Of a stretch of 64,000 nucleotides of DNA, positions 46,136 to 58,640 are shown one piece after another. The notes beneath the pieces are model-generated. The model searched no databases. It worked only from the letters and a program-made list of their open reading frames with translations, and was not told the origin of the DNA. Positions within the stretch are counted from its first letter, which is position 1; the number at the start of each line of letters is the position of its first letter. The stretch is from positions 2,166,001 to 2,230,000 of the forward strand of contig NW_022145547.1 in the NCBI RefSeq assembly GCF_000002235.5, in the 5' to 3' direction. Source of the stretch: Strongylocentrotus purpuratus (lineage: Eukaryota; Echinodermata; Echinoidea; Camarodonta; Strongylocentrotidae). Both the position numbers and the translations under genes were made by a program.

Positions 46136-46715
46136 CTATGTCCCATTTGCAGGCCAAAAATTGAAAAATGTTAAATTCCAACAGCATTTGAAAGACAATA
46201 CTAATTTAGAACTTCCCTAAAAAAGGGGGGCTTGAAAATGTCTTTAAGTGGGAAAATAACGATTATTAGTTGTCGAAGCGACTTAGGAACTATAGAGCCA
46301 GTAAGTAATAGATTTTTCAGACCATTGTACCGAATGGTCGAACGTTTTATGCTGCGTAAAGATTCAATCAGTTTAATTATGACCATTACAACAAGTGGGT
46401 TATTGATGTAGACAAATGCTCATGTACCCTTTAAAGCTCATGTTAAGTATGTTGTTACCAAAGAAGAAAAAAAGCCAGTCAGTCACTCAATAGTGTCTGA
46501 CAGTGAAGTCAAGCAAACAAACGGGTTTCCTTGCATAATTTGAATATTATAGGACACTGCTAACGTTTAAATTTCACTGATAGGACATATAAGACATTTT
46601 CATAATTCTTGCAAAGTTCTACAGAATTTGATGTTGGTTGCAAAAGGGACATAGTATCTTTAAAGCTTGGTCAGAGAAAGAGGAAGGGTGGGAGGACCAA
46701 GCTTGAAGATATGGT
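46136..46715. other. Intergenic, no feature recognised
   Basis: No exon or repeat recognised. Confidence 0.4.
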
Positions 46716-48440
46716 TTTATCAGCCTTGCTTTATTCTCTTCATCTTTTAGTTTCTCGTATACTGAACGTTAGCGACTTTCCAAACCCCTTCAATGCAATT
46801 AGAATCTGATTATTCTGGCCCTGATTTTCACACGCTGCCATGTGTTTGTAGTGTGGTATCTAATGTGGTATCAGTAAAATCGCTTCGTTGCTTCCCTACT
46901 GCTATTAAATTTATTCCCCCTCATTGTTGAATAAAAATAACCCAAGCATGCCGTTGAAAATCAACCACTTTATAATTCTTTGAAAAGTCAATAGAATAAA
47001 ATCTGCTTCCAAATCTCTCTTTGTTATCATTACAATCATGCTATGTACAATCATGCTCTTATGAATATGATTCGGTTTCAAGTTTCACTTTTACAGTGCA
47101 TTTGATAACACAGAGAATCATGATTACCTTTAACATAATGGAAACTACTTTAACAAATTCAACCTATGACCTTGTACGTCATTAAATATGCGAATATGAA
47201 AACGAGATAAGGCTATTACGTAATGCGAACATGATTTATTTAGGTTGTACAATAGGGTAGGCCTATTTTTTTTTTCCACTGGTTAGATTTTTCGAAAATA
47301 TTTGCGATCGTATTCTTTTAATCACATCATGATGTACATACGATTTGATAGTTCATTTGACTGACTGACGTACGAATGCGTCAGGGACCATGACATATTG
47401 CGTCCGTCAGGGAAACGCGTGGCTTGTGATGCGTCACCATGTGAGAGTGATACACAAAACGTAACTGAAAAACGGACAATGCAAACCTTTCTTTCGACAT
47501 ATTGACGTATAAACTGATTGCCTTTGCCAGCTTGAGTAGCGCAAGTAATGACGCAATCGAAAAGGAAAATCGATCTGAAAGGCATCACAGTTCGTTCATA
47601 TCCCGCTTTCCTGTAATATTGCCCGAAAAGCCTAAACCTAAATAGGCTACATGTACCAACTTTCCAAAGTCAAAATTTGAAAGCGAGCAAAAAATAACTT
47701 TAAACAAAATTATGTTGAAATGCTAATTTCGTCATCTAGGTATAAATATAAGGGCATATATACGTATTACGTGGACATAAATCTTACTATATGAGACGAG
47801 TCTGACCCAATGAAACGGTCAGAGATTATCATCTCAATGGAGTAATTCACTAATAGACGTTATAATGTTAAGCACACCAGGTCCTATATAATATTCTCGT
47901 ATTGGATCATAAATTGGGGGTTTTCCCAACATGACAACATTCATTGAATGTTACTACATTCTGACTATTGAACAAACTAAAGGCCTAACAGCATGATATC
48001 GGATCATGAGGAACGAGGCGAAGCGATGCTGTTAATTTTGGTTCTGACAACAAGTATTGAATGGAACTGTATCGTTCCACTATATAGTGACATACACTTG
48101 CAGAAATAATGTTCTATATAGGCATGCTTTTTGCTGAATTTTGGTGGAAAACTAGGAGAAAAAAAAATTCTATTCCAAAATAAAATATGAAGTACAGTGT
48201 GTATGGGTTATTTAATATCTGCAGAAAATTTGCACCATTATTGATCTAGGCCTCGTAATTGATTGGCGCTGTTATGCTGCTAGCCCATCAGGACACTAAT
48301 TTTCATATTTTTCACCACCTTGGAGAATTTAGTCAATTTTTTGTGTGTTTGATCTGTTTTATCATCATCAGTTGTCAACCGTGAGTAACTTTGTTGTGTG
48401 ATTTGCAATTCACTTTACTGTTTACAACCACGTTTTCATC

Positions 48441-51400
48441 ATGCACCAGTCATCGTTTGAAAACAGATATACACAATTCATGTATAACGTACATGACTTA
48501 CGGCGGATCGGACCACTCCTAGTACTTTGCTGTCTGTTGCTCATATCTTTTGTACTTTTAACAATGACTTCTTCACAACATAATAGGCTGTGCTACAGTC
48601 CCTGTGAACTGAGGACGTTACGTAATAACATGTCGAGAAGTTCGTCGAAAGTGCAGTTGCCCCCTGATGTGTTAACACACATTGACCTTTTGGGACTAGC
48701 ACGGTGTCAAACTCGTCGAACGAGGGGTCGGAGAGCTGGCTCGCATATAAGGAGACATATTAATGTTGTTATATCGAATTCGCGGCAGAATCATGTACCA
48801 GCTACAACTAGAAAACCCTACGTTATCCAGTTGGCTCGCAGTGTTAAATGTAAAGAGCATTTTCCATCAATCCTTCTTACAAACATCAGATCGATGAACA
48901 ATAAGTTGGATGAACTTTATGCAACTGTTCAGGTTCGTCGATGTGACCTTGTAGCTGTAACTGAAACGTGGTTTTCGGAATCAAATCCTGCTGATGCTAA
49001 CGAGATGAATGGATTCACTCTCTTTCACAAAGATAGACTTAACAAACGTGGTGGAGGTGTAGCCCTTTATGCCAGGGATGACCTTCGTGCAACGTTGTTC
49101 GGCGTAGAGTCTACACCTAGTCATCTTGAGATCATCTGGGTTAGGACCAATCTGAGCAATTATGTCCGGAACTCGGTAAATCTTTTTATCTGTGTTGTGT
49201 ATTCACCACCAGGTACACCACTAAAGGAAGAGATTACCGAGCATATCATATATATGAGTGACCACATACGCAACTCTTTCTTGGATGCTGCCATTATCAT
49301 ACTTGGAGATTTCAATGATCTTGCCACGGAACCGTTTGTGAGACATCTCAATGTCGAACAACTGGTCAAACTACCAACTAGAGAGAACCGAATACTTGAC
49401 ATGATATTCACTGACTGTGGAGATTTCTACAAAAAGCCTCTAATAACAGCACCTATTGGAAGTTCTGATCATTCCACAGTTCTGATGATCCCGAGGACCT
49501 CCTGCCCTATACCTACGACAAGGTGTAGTTATCGACCTATGCGTGATTCCTGTGTACGATCCTTTGGTCGCTGGATCACCTCGTATGACTTTCGTTACTT
49601 GGATGGCATGGAGTCTCCGGACGATATGGTACAATCTATCCAGAGTGTACTAGGGCAAGCTTATCGGCAACATTTTCCGCTGGTTGTTCGTCGCCGTTCA
49701 CCTAATGACAAGCCCTGGATCACGGACAGGTTGAAATCCCTCATCCGTAAGAGACAACGTGCGTTTGAGTTAGCTGACAGAACAACCTTCATGAAACTTC
49801 GGAACCAGATTCAGCGCAAGATAAAGCAGCGGAAGTCGGTTTTCTACCAGAAGAAGATTGCAGCCATGAAAAAATCAAGCCCTGGCAAATGGCACCGACA
49901 ACTCCGCTCCCTCGCTGGCCTGAATAAACGGTCTTCCTTCAATTTTCCGAACGACTTTGGCACAAGCCCTTCTGAGCAGGCAAAACACATCAATGACTTC
50001 TTTGCGAATATTTGCCGTGAATTGCCTGCCTTGGATATTTCGTCTTGTCCAGCCTTTCTACCTGCCAGAAGGCCACCTCCTAGAATTCAGAGATTCAAGA
50101 TCTTTGAGATGCTGAAAAAACTGAATCCCTCTAAGGCTGTCCACCCTGAGGACATCCCTATACAACTGATAAGAGAATTTGCCTTCGAACTTTCCGCTCC
50201 TTTGTCAGTCATCTTTAATGTCGTTCTAGATCGAGGTTCCTTTCCGCCTCGTTGGAAGCGCTCTGTCATAACACCGATACCAAAGTCCTATCCAGTGACC
50301 TGCTGTTCTGACTTGAGACCTATTTCAATTACACCAATACTGGCGCGTGTGTTTGAAGGTTTTCTTTCGCTGTTCCTAATTAGAGACTTAACACCTCACC
50401 TGGATCCGCGTCAGTTCGGCAACATAAGGGGAAGTTCAACCACTCACTACTTGGTGAGCCTCATGGATACCATCCTCCGTGGCTTGGACAAGCCTAGGAA
50501 ATTTGCTACACTCTGCACGATAGATTTTTCAAAGGCCTTTGACCGCGTCAATCATAATGTTGTGATACACAAACTCATCAAGTATGGTATTGATGAAGCA
50601 ATCTTATCAACTGTAATTAGCTTCTTGAGTGATCGAACCCAGGCAGTCAGAATCGGTCCATGTATCTCCGAAGAATTATCGCTGACCTGCGGAGTGCCTC
50701 AAGGGACCAAGCTGGGTCCTTTGATATTTCTAACGCTGGTAAACGACGCTCTGATGGATTTCGATCAACGGTGGAAATATGTGGACGATTTGAGCATTCT
50801 TGAGGTCCGCTCCACTTCTGGCGTCTCGACGTTAGCGGATCATCTCGACAAGCTGACATGTTGGAGTAAGGAAAATGACATGAAATTCAACGTTCAGAAA
50901 AGTAAGACCATGTCAATTGACTTCTCCAAAAACAGAGCGAATCCTCCGAGCTTACATCTGAATAATCAACCGATGGAGGACACGAATTGCCTGAAGCTGC
51001 TTGGCGTTCTTATACAGGCGAATCTCAAATGGGATAGCCATATCTCCGACGTGGTTTCAAGAGCTGGAAGGAGAATATTCATGATTTGTCGTCTGCGGAA
51101 AGCGTCAGTCCCGATGCACGACCTAGTGAATATATATTCCACATATATTCGTCCGTTATTAGAATACGCATCTCCATTGTGGTCTACAAGCATAACAACA
51201 AATCAAATCAATGATATTGAGAGGATCCAAAAGCGTATATGTCGCATCATCCTGAGGGATCAGTACATCTCCTATGAACACGCTTTGGAAACACTTGGCA
51301 TCAATCGTATGTCCGAGCGACATGAGCAGTTGCTGCTCTCCTTTGCCAAGAGCCTGTTGGCTTCTTCCAGGCATCGAGACTTCCTTCCGCCCCTACGCAG

Positions 51401-51521
51401 CGAAATATCCTCCCGGCGTCTACGTTACTCGCACCACTTGGATACCCCCATGTGTAGGACTGCTCGGTACCGCTCGTCAACAATGCCCTCTGCAATAAGA
51501 CTGCTTAACGAGAATCTATAA
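48441..51521 (+). CDS. LINE endonuclease/reverse transcriptase polyprotein, intact
   Basis: 1026 residues. N-terminal hydrophobic segment (residues 23-42), then a basic region; APE-type endonuclease from about 144 (TNIRSMNNK, TETW at 174-177, GDFN at 289-292, SSDHS at 341-345). Reverse transcriptase from about 560 to 800 (DLRPISITP, FSKAFDRVNH at about 695, GVPQGTKLGPL, YVDD at 780-783). The C-terminus CRTARYRSSTMPSAIRLL is typical of CR1/Jockey-type elements. No frameshift or stop; catalytic residues present, so it may be active or recently active. Single ORF, with no separate ORF1 protein upstream. Exact clade not settled from sequence alone. Confidence 0.95.
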   Translation: MHQSSFENRYTQFMYNVHDLRRIGPLLVLCCLLLISFVLLTMTSSQHNRLCYSPCELRTLRNNMSRSSSKVQLPPDVLTHIDLLGLARCQTRRTRGRRAGSHIRRHINVVISNSRQNHVPATTRKPYVIQLARSVKCKEHFPSILLTNIRSMNNKLDELYATVQVRRCDLVAVTETWFSESNPADANEMNGFTLFHKDRLNKRGGGVALYARDDLRATLFGVESTPSHLEIIWVRTNLSNYVRNSVNLFICVVYSPPGTPLKEEITEHIIYMSDHIRNSFLDAAIIILGDFNDLATEPFVRHLNVEQLVKLPTRENRILDMIFTDCGDFYKKPLITAPIGSSDHSTVLMIPRTSCPIPTTRCSYRPMRDSCVRSFGRWITSYDFRYLDGMESPDDMVQSIQSVLGQAYRQHFPLVVRRRSPNDKPWITDRLKSLIRKRQRAFELADRTTFMKLRNQIQRKIKQRKSVFYQKKIAAMKKSSPGKWHRQLRSLAGLNKRSSFNFPNDFGTSPSEQAKHINDFFANICRELPALDISSCPAFLPARRPPPRIQRFKIFEMLKKLNPSKAVHPEDIPIQLIREFAFELSAPLSVIFNVVLDRGSFPPRWKRSVITPIPKSYPVTCCSDLRPISITPILARVFEGFLSLFLIRDLTPHLDPRQFGNIRGSSTTHYLVSLMDTILRGLDKPRKFATLCTIDFSKAFDRVNHNVVIHKLIKYGIDEAILSTVISFLSDRTQAVRIGPCISEELSLTCGVPQGTKLGPLIFLTLVNDALMDFDQRWKYVDDLSILEVRSTSGVSTLADHLDKLTCWSKENDMKFNVQKSKTMSIDFSKNRANPPSLHLNNQPMEDTNCLKLLGVLIQANLKWDSHISDVVSRAGRRIFMICRLRKASVPMHDLVNIYSTYIRPLLEYASPLWSTSITTNQINDIERIQKRICRIILRDQYISYEHALETLGINRMSERHEQLLLSFAKSLLASSRHRDFLPPLRSEISSRRLRYSHHLDTPMCRTARYRSSTMPSAIRLLNENL

Positions 51522-52110
51522 ATCGTTTCATTATTTTATTAATTCATTAGTGTTCCGTTTTTTTTTAAAACTTCAATTGTATGCCCTTGCTAAATATTAA
51601 TGTTGTGCTTTTTATCTATAATATAATGTGCAATATCTTATACGAAATTATGTAATATTGTTATTCAAATATCAATTTTTTCTTGTTTCAGATGAATGAT
51701 GTCATTACAATTAACAATAGCAATTGTTAAATACACTCTGTACTATATTTTTTTTAGACAAATAACTTTCTTATTCTCATGCATATTAATAGATATTTGG
51801 TTTTAAACAAACCGGTATAATAACACGTTTGCAATATACACTTTTATCCAATTTACTCTCAGACTGCCTAAAACTGTAAACATATTTTAATCCGTTGTTT
51901 CATTAGGCCTTTAGTGTTCCCTTCTTTTATATATTCTTTTTAATACAAATTCATGCCCTTGCCAATTATTTGACTTGGGTCTTTTTTTCCAAAGTAATGT
52001 GCAATATCTAATTCGAAATTACACTATATTGTGATATTGTTATGTAAATACTCATTTTAATTTTATTTGAACAACTTTCTCGATCTAGATGAATGTTGTC
52101 ATTACATTTA
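51522..52110. repeat. Duplicated segment in the LINE 3' UTR
   Basis: 51530-51710 and 51890-52110 share ATTAGTGTTCC, CATGCCCTTGC, AATGTGCAATATCT, CGAAATTA and GATGAATG-TGTCATTACA in the same order, so the 3' UTR holds two diverged copies of a unit of about 360-400 bp. Confidence 0.8.
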
Positions 52111-52942
52111 TATTAAAGGGGAAAACGGAATAGAGACTGTCATTTTGACTTTTACGGTTTAATTTCATCCCATCCAATAGGTTTTTTTTTAATGCTTAAT
52201 TTCATTTTTTGTAATAGAAATGTTTGTTTAGCAATTGTTAAATACTTTCTCAACTCTTTCGGTCAAACAACTTCCTTTTTTCTTCTCCATTCTCTCCTCC
52301 CCACCGTCTTGGTTCTTCAACATGAAAGTATATTATTACATTACTCTATAACTTTGTTTTGCGATTTCGATTTCATCTAACAATGACTTACAATATGTAT
52401 GTTTTGTATATGTTTATATCTCTCTATATTTTTTAACTTGTTTGTAAATTGAACATTTTCAGCCTGCGAGCTGCTTGTTTGATGTGATTTCTCAATAAAC
52501 CAAACCAATTCAATTCAAAAAAAAAAGTGTAAACCTCTTTATATAGAACAAAATAATATCACAACGGTTTAGAAAACCCGAAGAAGTGTCGATGTGATTG
52601 TGGCTTCACGAAAATGGACGATAAGGATTAAGTCTGCTGACTGCTGTAGACACGTTATCTTCCAATCAATCAAATTATGAGAGTCAAGTATAATGCTTTT
52701 ATTATCTCATGCAACAATATTGTCGCGTTGAGAGAATTCAACGTATACCAACATAGGAAAGAAGAGAGGAAAAATCGCAAAACTCGGACCGGATTTCCTC
52801 ATTAGTCATTAGGGTAAATACACCTCGCAAATTGAAAGCAAACATCCTGCGTGTGAGTATACATGTGAGTATACAGAGAGAGGAAAATAAAACCTAAGGG
52901 AAAAAGAAAAGGACAGACGAAAGATGGAAGTGAAGACGAAGA

Positions 52943-52961
52943 GAGAGAGAGAGAGAGAGAG

Positions 52962-53036
<75 letters not shown>
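52943..53036. repeat. (GA)n microsatellite
   Basis: Abuts the 3' end of Tx1-like LINE copy 2. Confidence 0.95.
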
Positions 53037-53039
<3 letters not shown>

Positions 53040-55390
53040 GAGATATTTTTTTCTATTTTCCTCTTTCGAGGGACTTTATTTGTTCATATCATAAAGTACA
53101 CTCTAAAAATAGAGTGCAAAATGTTGCTGTGCAAAATCGCTGTTTAAAAAAAGTTGGGTAAAGGATTACCCAACCTTGTGCCAAACACCAAGTCCCTTCG
53201 AAATTTCATTACACTTGCCATAGTGTCATATCAAAATTCGACAGTGCGCATTTCCGGGGTAAGAAAGTAACGATGCAGATTAATATTTGAACCACGCGTT
53301 GGGTAAACAAAAGTTTTGACACCTAAACGTTGGTATTTTGACACAACTGATGTTAAAAAACTATGATTAAAACGCTAGCGTGGTCGGTCACCGTTTCGAA
53401 TCAGCTGTTCATCGATTACTTAATCGCGTTCAAGATTGACAGAAGATGAACGACTTTGTTCGAAATAGACTACGATCATGCACTTGTGTCTTTCCGCAGC
53501 ATTTATTTGCATGAATGCATGTAAATCTTCTCAATATGGACATGAAATTCCACATAATTCTGGACAACACATTATTCGTATGGAGAATGTCATCCGTGAT
53601 GCAGTCACCTACTGCGAGCACGCCAAGCGAAAGACTGTCTAGCCAAGAGAGAGAGAGGTCTGCTACTTATACACTACACTACAAAACATGTACCTTTCCA
53701 GCCAACTCCTCGGACAATTTTATTTTTTACCCAAATCTGTGTAGAAATAAAAAAATTCATACAATAAGGTTAGGTTAAAATTTTACCCAACTCTTGGGTA
53801 AAAAATTCACACAACAATAAAGTAAACAAGTACCCAGGATGGGTTGGGTAAGAGTTAACCAATGTTGTGTCAAAAAGGGAACATGGTTGTCGTTGGGTAA
53901 AATTTTACCTTTTACATTGGGCCAAATATATCGCACATCAGTTGGGTAAAATATTAAACATTTGCTGGGAAAATTTTTACCCAACCACCCCTGTGTCAAA
54001 TTGACCCAACAAACATGCATGTTCCCTTTTTACCCTCATAAAGTGTAAAATTTTACCCAATATTGGGTATCTTTTTTTTTTAGAGTGTAACAGCTATTTG
54101 CAACAGTGTTTATATACATAATTCATGCAATCCTAACATATTATACATTTTATAGTACAAAACATGAAACTAATGTGACATAATCACTAACTGAAATAAT
54201 GAAATGTTCTAGTTACTTCGTTTGCATCAAATTTCTTTTGATTACATTTCATATCGAGAGAGGTGCGAATTTATACCTTTAGGTTTATGGAGTGGCTTTT
54301 TTTTTTTATCAAATACAGCATGTATCCTGCGCTTTTCACTTCCAACAAATTATCTAATTTTTTTTCTATAAATAATAAACTGAGCAAATTTAAAACAAGA
54401 TTTACCAGATTCATTTCTATTCTCTCTATTACATGACCTATTAAACGTTTTTTTTTTTGTTCAAAAAGATATTAAAATTAAACAAAGTATTGAATAAGTT
54501 GGATACAATCTTCCAAACAAATTGTAACTTTCTTACAAACTAGAAAAAAGTAGTTTTATCTGGGATCTTACAAATATCACATAGATTATTATTTTTAATC
54601 TTCCATTTACACAAATTGTATTTAGTGATTAATATTCTTTGAATGAATTTAAAATTGAACTTCTTAATCCTGTTGTCATTTATAAAGTAAAATTTACAAT
54701 AAATCACCGTCTTCCGGTTAAACTCTTTAGGTAAATCACAATAAGCGAAACCAAAAATAAATGCACAGCAGATCCTGTTTATTTTTGTCTAACATCTAAT
54801 CATAACGCTACATCAATGGAGTCACCTGTTACCATATCTATTGTACTGGATTCCAATGAGGACGGTGAACTATTTACATATTTTTTCTTATTACGTAACT
54901 TCTGCAACCAAGAAATCGGAAATTCACTTTTTAACTTTGCCAATTAAAAGGCGGAAAGAAATTTCATTTTCTTGAAAATTAATATAAATGGAATCAACTT
55001 CTTTCCAATTACTCTTTACTAAGACTTGTTTCACTTTGAGAATATTATTTCTTATCCAGTTTGGAAAATGCAATAACTCATTCCCGATTTTAAAATTGCA
55101 TCATTAATGCTATTATACAAAATCATTTCATTTTCAATATCTGTTACTTTAAACATATCGATATATTTTAATTCAGCCCAGGAACAAAACATGTCGACAT
55201 AAAAGTTCGGCAACTGTTTTTTTTACAAATACGATACAAATCGCTCTTTTTTGCAATTAAAATGCAAACAAAGAGGCAAATTCCCAATTTTCTGGATCCA
55301 ATATTTAAACGAAATTTTCCAAGCTCTTTGTTCACCTAAAATACTTATACATCCATCATAGACGGAGTGACCGACATGAGATACAGATAT
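53040..55390 (-). pseudogene. Tx1/L1-like LINE 3' fragment, copy 2
   Basis: Minus-strand remnant of the same element as 11690-14470. It has the same 3' end (AACAAATAAAGTCCCTCGAAAGAGG) next to a GA tract, and the same 5' truncation (GGTCACTCCGTCTATGATGGATG) next to another GA tract. Interrupted by the transposon at 53099-54087; frame broken. Confidence 0.8.
53099..54087. mobile_element. TA-flanked DNA transposon with TTTTACCCAA repeats
   Basis: Ends CACTCTAAAAA and TTTTTTAGAGTG, TA at 53097-53098 and 54088-54089. Unit 2 has the empty site AAAGTAACATCT. Both halves contain many TTTTACCCAA/TTGGGTAAAA words in both orientations. 989 bp; no transposase recognised. Confidence 0.88.
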
Positions 55391-55404
55391 AAAAGAGAGT
55401 GAGA

Positions 55405-55415
55405 TGGGGAGAGAG

Positions 55416-55470
<55 letters not shown>

Positions 55471-55476
55471 AGAAAA

Positions 55477-55542
<66 letters not shown>

Positions 55543-55650
55543 TAGAAAAAGAGGGGAGAGAGAGAAAGAAAGAGAGAGAGAGGTAGATAAAGAGAGATAA
55601 AGTGAGAGTGTGCGAAAGGTAGAGAGAGAGAGAGAGAGAGGGGGGGGAGG
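55405..55650. repeat. (GA)n microsatellite
   Basis: Interrupted GA tract at the 5' side of Tx1-like LINE copy 2. The Ser/Leu-rich and Arg/Glu-rich frames across it are artefacts. Confidence 0.95.
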
Positions 55651-56035
55651 AAAGTAAATTTAACGACTTCGAATTTCAAATTTTGTGATCATGTCACGTC
55701 CGGAAAGCAGCAACCGGAAGTTCCTAGGGGTATTATTATGATTATTATTTCGTACATCAACCAGCTATTTCAAATTGACGATTGTTTTCAAATGACACCA
55801 CGTGTGGAATGTCTATATCAGTGAAGGAATATGAGGGTCCTGCTACAAGACACTCATTCGGAATATGCTAAATATTCTGAATTGGACCACATGGTCACAG
55901 ATCAGACAGAGTGTTTGAGACTCCAGAGATCCATGCTTGCTGGAAAGCGACCTGCCCCTGATCATAGGCGGTTCAGCTGAACCTAGGGCTGCCTGGGAAG
56001 ATTGCTGCCAGGCGGGTATGAGGACGATACTTGAA
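55651..56035. other. Spacer between duplicated units, no feature recognised
   Basis: No counterpart found elsewhere in the window. Confidence 0.4.
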
Positions 56036-56864
56036 TAAATGGTGTGAATCTTGCTCCATTCTCTTCATCTTTTATTTCCTCACGTTATACATAATATATA
56101 GCCCTTTCAAGCCCTTTCACTGCAATTGGAATCTGATAACTCTGGCCCTGATTTTCACACGCTGCTTTGGTTTCGTTATTTGGTATCATTACAATCGCTT
56201 TATGGATTCCCTATTGATATTAAGTTCAAGTGGTTATTATTTAAGTCTGAATGTGATTTTTTCATTGTAGTTCCTCTTTCTTAAATGCAATTTACATCAT
56301 TTAGAAGGTTGGGTTCAATTCAATTAGTACCTAAGCTTGCCATTGAAAATAAATCGCTTTATTATGCTTTGTCAACAAATGAAAATCTGCTTCCAATTCT
56401 TTCTTTGTTATCATCACAGTGAGTCCTGCCATTAAGACCTATATTCAGGTTCAAATTGTGTCCATACAGCGCATTTGATAAGACAAAGAATCATGGCTAC
56501 TTTTAACACCCGGGGGGGGGGGGTGTCAGGGTGCGTTTAATCGACTCTTTTTCACCCTAGAATCACGATACTTAAAGACGTTTAGTTAAAAACACGTTCC
56601 GTTCAAGCGATTTTTTTTGTCGGTGGTAAAATTAAACGTGTTTAAAAACACATACATGAAACGCTGAAAAAGATGCGTTTTGTATCATGATTCTGCAGAA
56701 TCACGGTCGCTAAAATTCGATTAAACGAACGGAGTTCTCAATCATGATTCTATGGCGTCATTTTCGTGGCCTGTTCCAGTTTGGGCAAAAACCGCGCGCC
56801 TGCTTTTCGTGCAATTTGCGTTCACTATACCATGCTCTTTATCGTGGCCTGTTCCGTTTAATAA

Positions 56865-57165
56865 GTTATTCCTTGTTTTCCTTCTACCATTTTCTCTTTC
56901 TGTCTTTTCTTATGTTATTCTTTGTTTCTTCCTTCTATTCTTATGTTATTCTTTGTTTTTTCCTTCTATCACATTTTCTTATGTTATTCTTTGTTTCTTC
57001 CTTCTATTCTTATATTATTTTTTGTTTTTTTTCCTTCTATCACCTTTTCGTATGTAATTCTTTGTTTTATTTAATCATTATATCGCTTTCTCTTTTGTCT
57101 CTCCTTATATTATTCTTTGTTTCTTCTTTCTATCACTTTCTCTTATGTTATTCTTTGTTTAAATC
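56865..57165. repeat. Pyrimidine-rich minisatellite
   Basis: Irregular tandem copies of CTTCTATCAC/CTTCTATTC-TTATGTTATTCTTTGTTT, units of about 30-50 bp. The 164-codon Phe/Leu/Ser-rich frame over it is a repeat artefact. Confidence 0.85.
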
Positions 57166-57478
57166 ATGTAGAAATACTGTAAACATGCGTGACCACAGGT
57201 TTTCCAAACACCCCCTAAAGGAAGATTTTTTTTTCTGAAGCCAAACTACACCCTAAATTAGGATTTCGGGTGTTTTTTTATCCAGAAGTCACACCCTAAA
57301 CGGGTATTTCAAAAAAGTGTATTACTTAACAAGTATTGTAAAATATTGTAACCCCTTGAGCATTTTGAAGTGCGATAGGAGTACCTTTTTAAGTTGTCGA
57401 AATGTTGTATCCATTATTCTTATCTGTCGATTTTGTTCATTTAGAACATACTCATAAGCTACTCATGAGGGACCTTAA

Positions 57479-57871
57479 AGATGAAGTTGAGTTCTGGTCA
57501 TGCGATTCCATTGTGAAAGAAACGGTGTGGAATCCACCAGAAAAGGGTTGATCATCTAGCATATAAAAATTTGTGTGTATTGCAAGGTTCTGAAATCATA
57601 AAAATGATAGAAATTTGGCCAAGTCTTGGTAAAGTTACAAACACTGTACACAGAAAGATGTATATGGGACTACATGAACACGTGGCGTAAAAATCCTACC
57701 CTGGATTGTTAAGATGTTACATGACATATTTAGAATATGAAGGCATTTGAAGAGCCATGCTTTTCAGGGAACGTGTCTTATTTGATGTTCTTCCACACTT
57801 GCATAATAAGATTAAGAATGATTAACGCTCACAAATTATTTTTCACCTCTTCCCAGAACTCAACCTTCTCT
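57479..57871. mobile_element. TTAA-type MITE, copy 3
   Basis: TTAA at 57475-57478 and 57872-57875. About 90% similar to 19335-19716 through most of its length. Confidence 0.88.
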
Positions 57872-57875
57872 TTAA

Positions 57876-58640
57876 ATCCATAAGCCTTGCTTTCAAACAA
57901 GGTCACCTCATCTTTCTATTGTAACGACATATTATGTTAACTTGTTATATTTATGTCATATTTGTATTGTGTGTTATGAAAGAAAGATAACTAAAATATA
58001 ACTGTGACATAAATCAAATTGCGCTTCTGATGTAAATTCACAATGTAAACAATTATTTCAATATACAAGCAATAACATTAACCTGTACAGTACCAAATAG
58101 GCTTAATGCACATCCATCATAAAAGTCCTTTCTTTGACAAAATGAATTACATTTTAAAATTTGATCTAGTTTATATAAAGTACATGTAGTGTTTACAAAA
58201 AGTACGCAATGTAGACCTACAGTGAACAGTTCCTATAGGCTATTCTACTATGCAAAACAAAATATAAGGTACCAGCTATATGCGTGAGACTTGGTAGGTC
58301 TGGGTAGGTATCGTTGGCATCCATCTTGATCTACTAAAGATCTAAAGATCGTTCCAGACAACGCGCTTGTAGCTAAGACTAGTAAGACTAATCTGGGGAG
58401 GGGGGGGGGGGTACTCAGATTATAGTCGGACGGGGGTGTGCGGCTGAGACCTCCGAACCCATACCCATGCTTTGAATTAATAGCTTGAATAGGTATTAAA
58501 AAAAGACGCAAGCGGGTTGACTTAAAGTCTACACCTGAGGGTGCACATCTGCTCACTTTAGGGGGCAAGTTTACAGAAGTGCAAATTGGTACCTTTACTT
58601 CTTACTGTGTAGGCATGCGTATATAGTTCGAACATGATTT
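57876..58640. other. Unit 2 private sequence, no gene recognised
   Basis: Contains a poly-G run at 58401-58410. No exon seen. Confidence 0.4.

Larger units (their letters stand above)
48244..52526 (+). mobile_element. Full-length CR1/Jockey-type LINE
   Basis: Delimited by comparison with the empty site in unit 2 (GACCATCATTG / AAAGTGTAAACC at about 59650-59675). It has a short 5' UTR, one long intact ORF, a 1-kb 3' UTR with a duplicated segment, AATAAA near 52494 and an A10 tail. No target duplication is visible; instead a few bases (CCC) of the empty site are missing. Confidence 0.9.
46720..55650. repeat. Tandem segmental duplication, unit 1
   Basis: Collinear with 56040-61510: 46725-46850 with 56050-56170, 47290-48240 with 58690-59660 (very similar), 52528-53098 with 59668-60215, and 54088-55390 with 60216-61505. 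It carries the intact LINE and the TA-flanked transposon, both missing from unit 2. Confidence 0.9.

Noticed and set aside
47322..47588. Conserved 88-codon minus-strand frame, also at 58730-58990 (MMPFRSIFLFDCVITC...)
   Set aside because: The similarity is no higher than that of the surrounding non-coding DNA in this segmental duplication, and the second copy shifts frame near its end. No domain recognised.
56744..57238. 164-codon Phe/Leu/Ser-rich frame resembling a membrane protein
   Set aside because: Lies on a pyrimidine-rich minisatellite; the repeated FYSYVILCFF pattern follows the DNA repeat.
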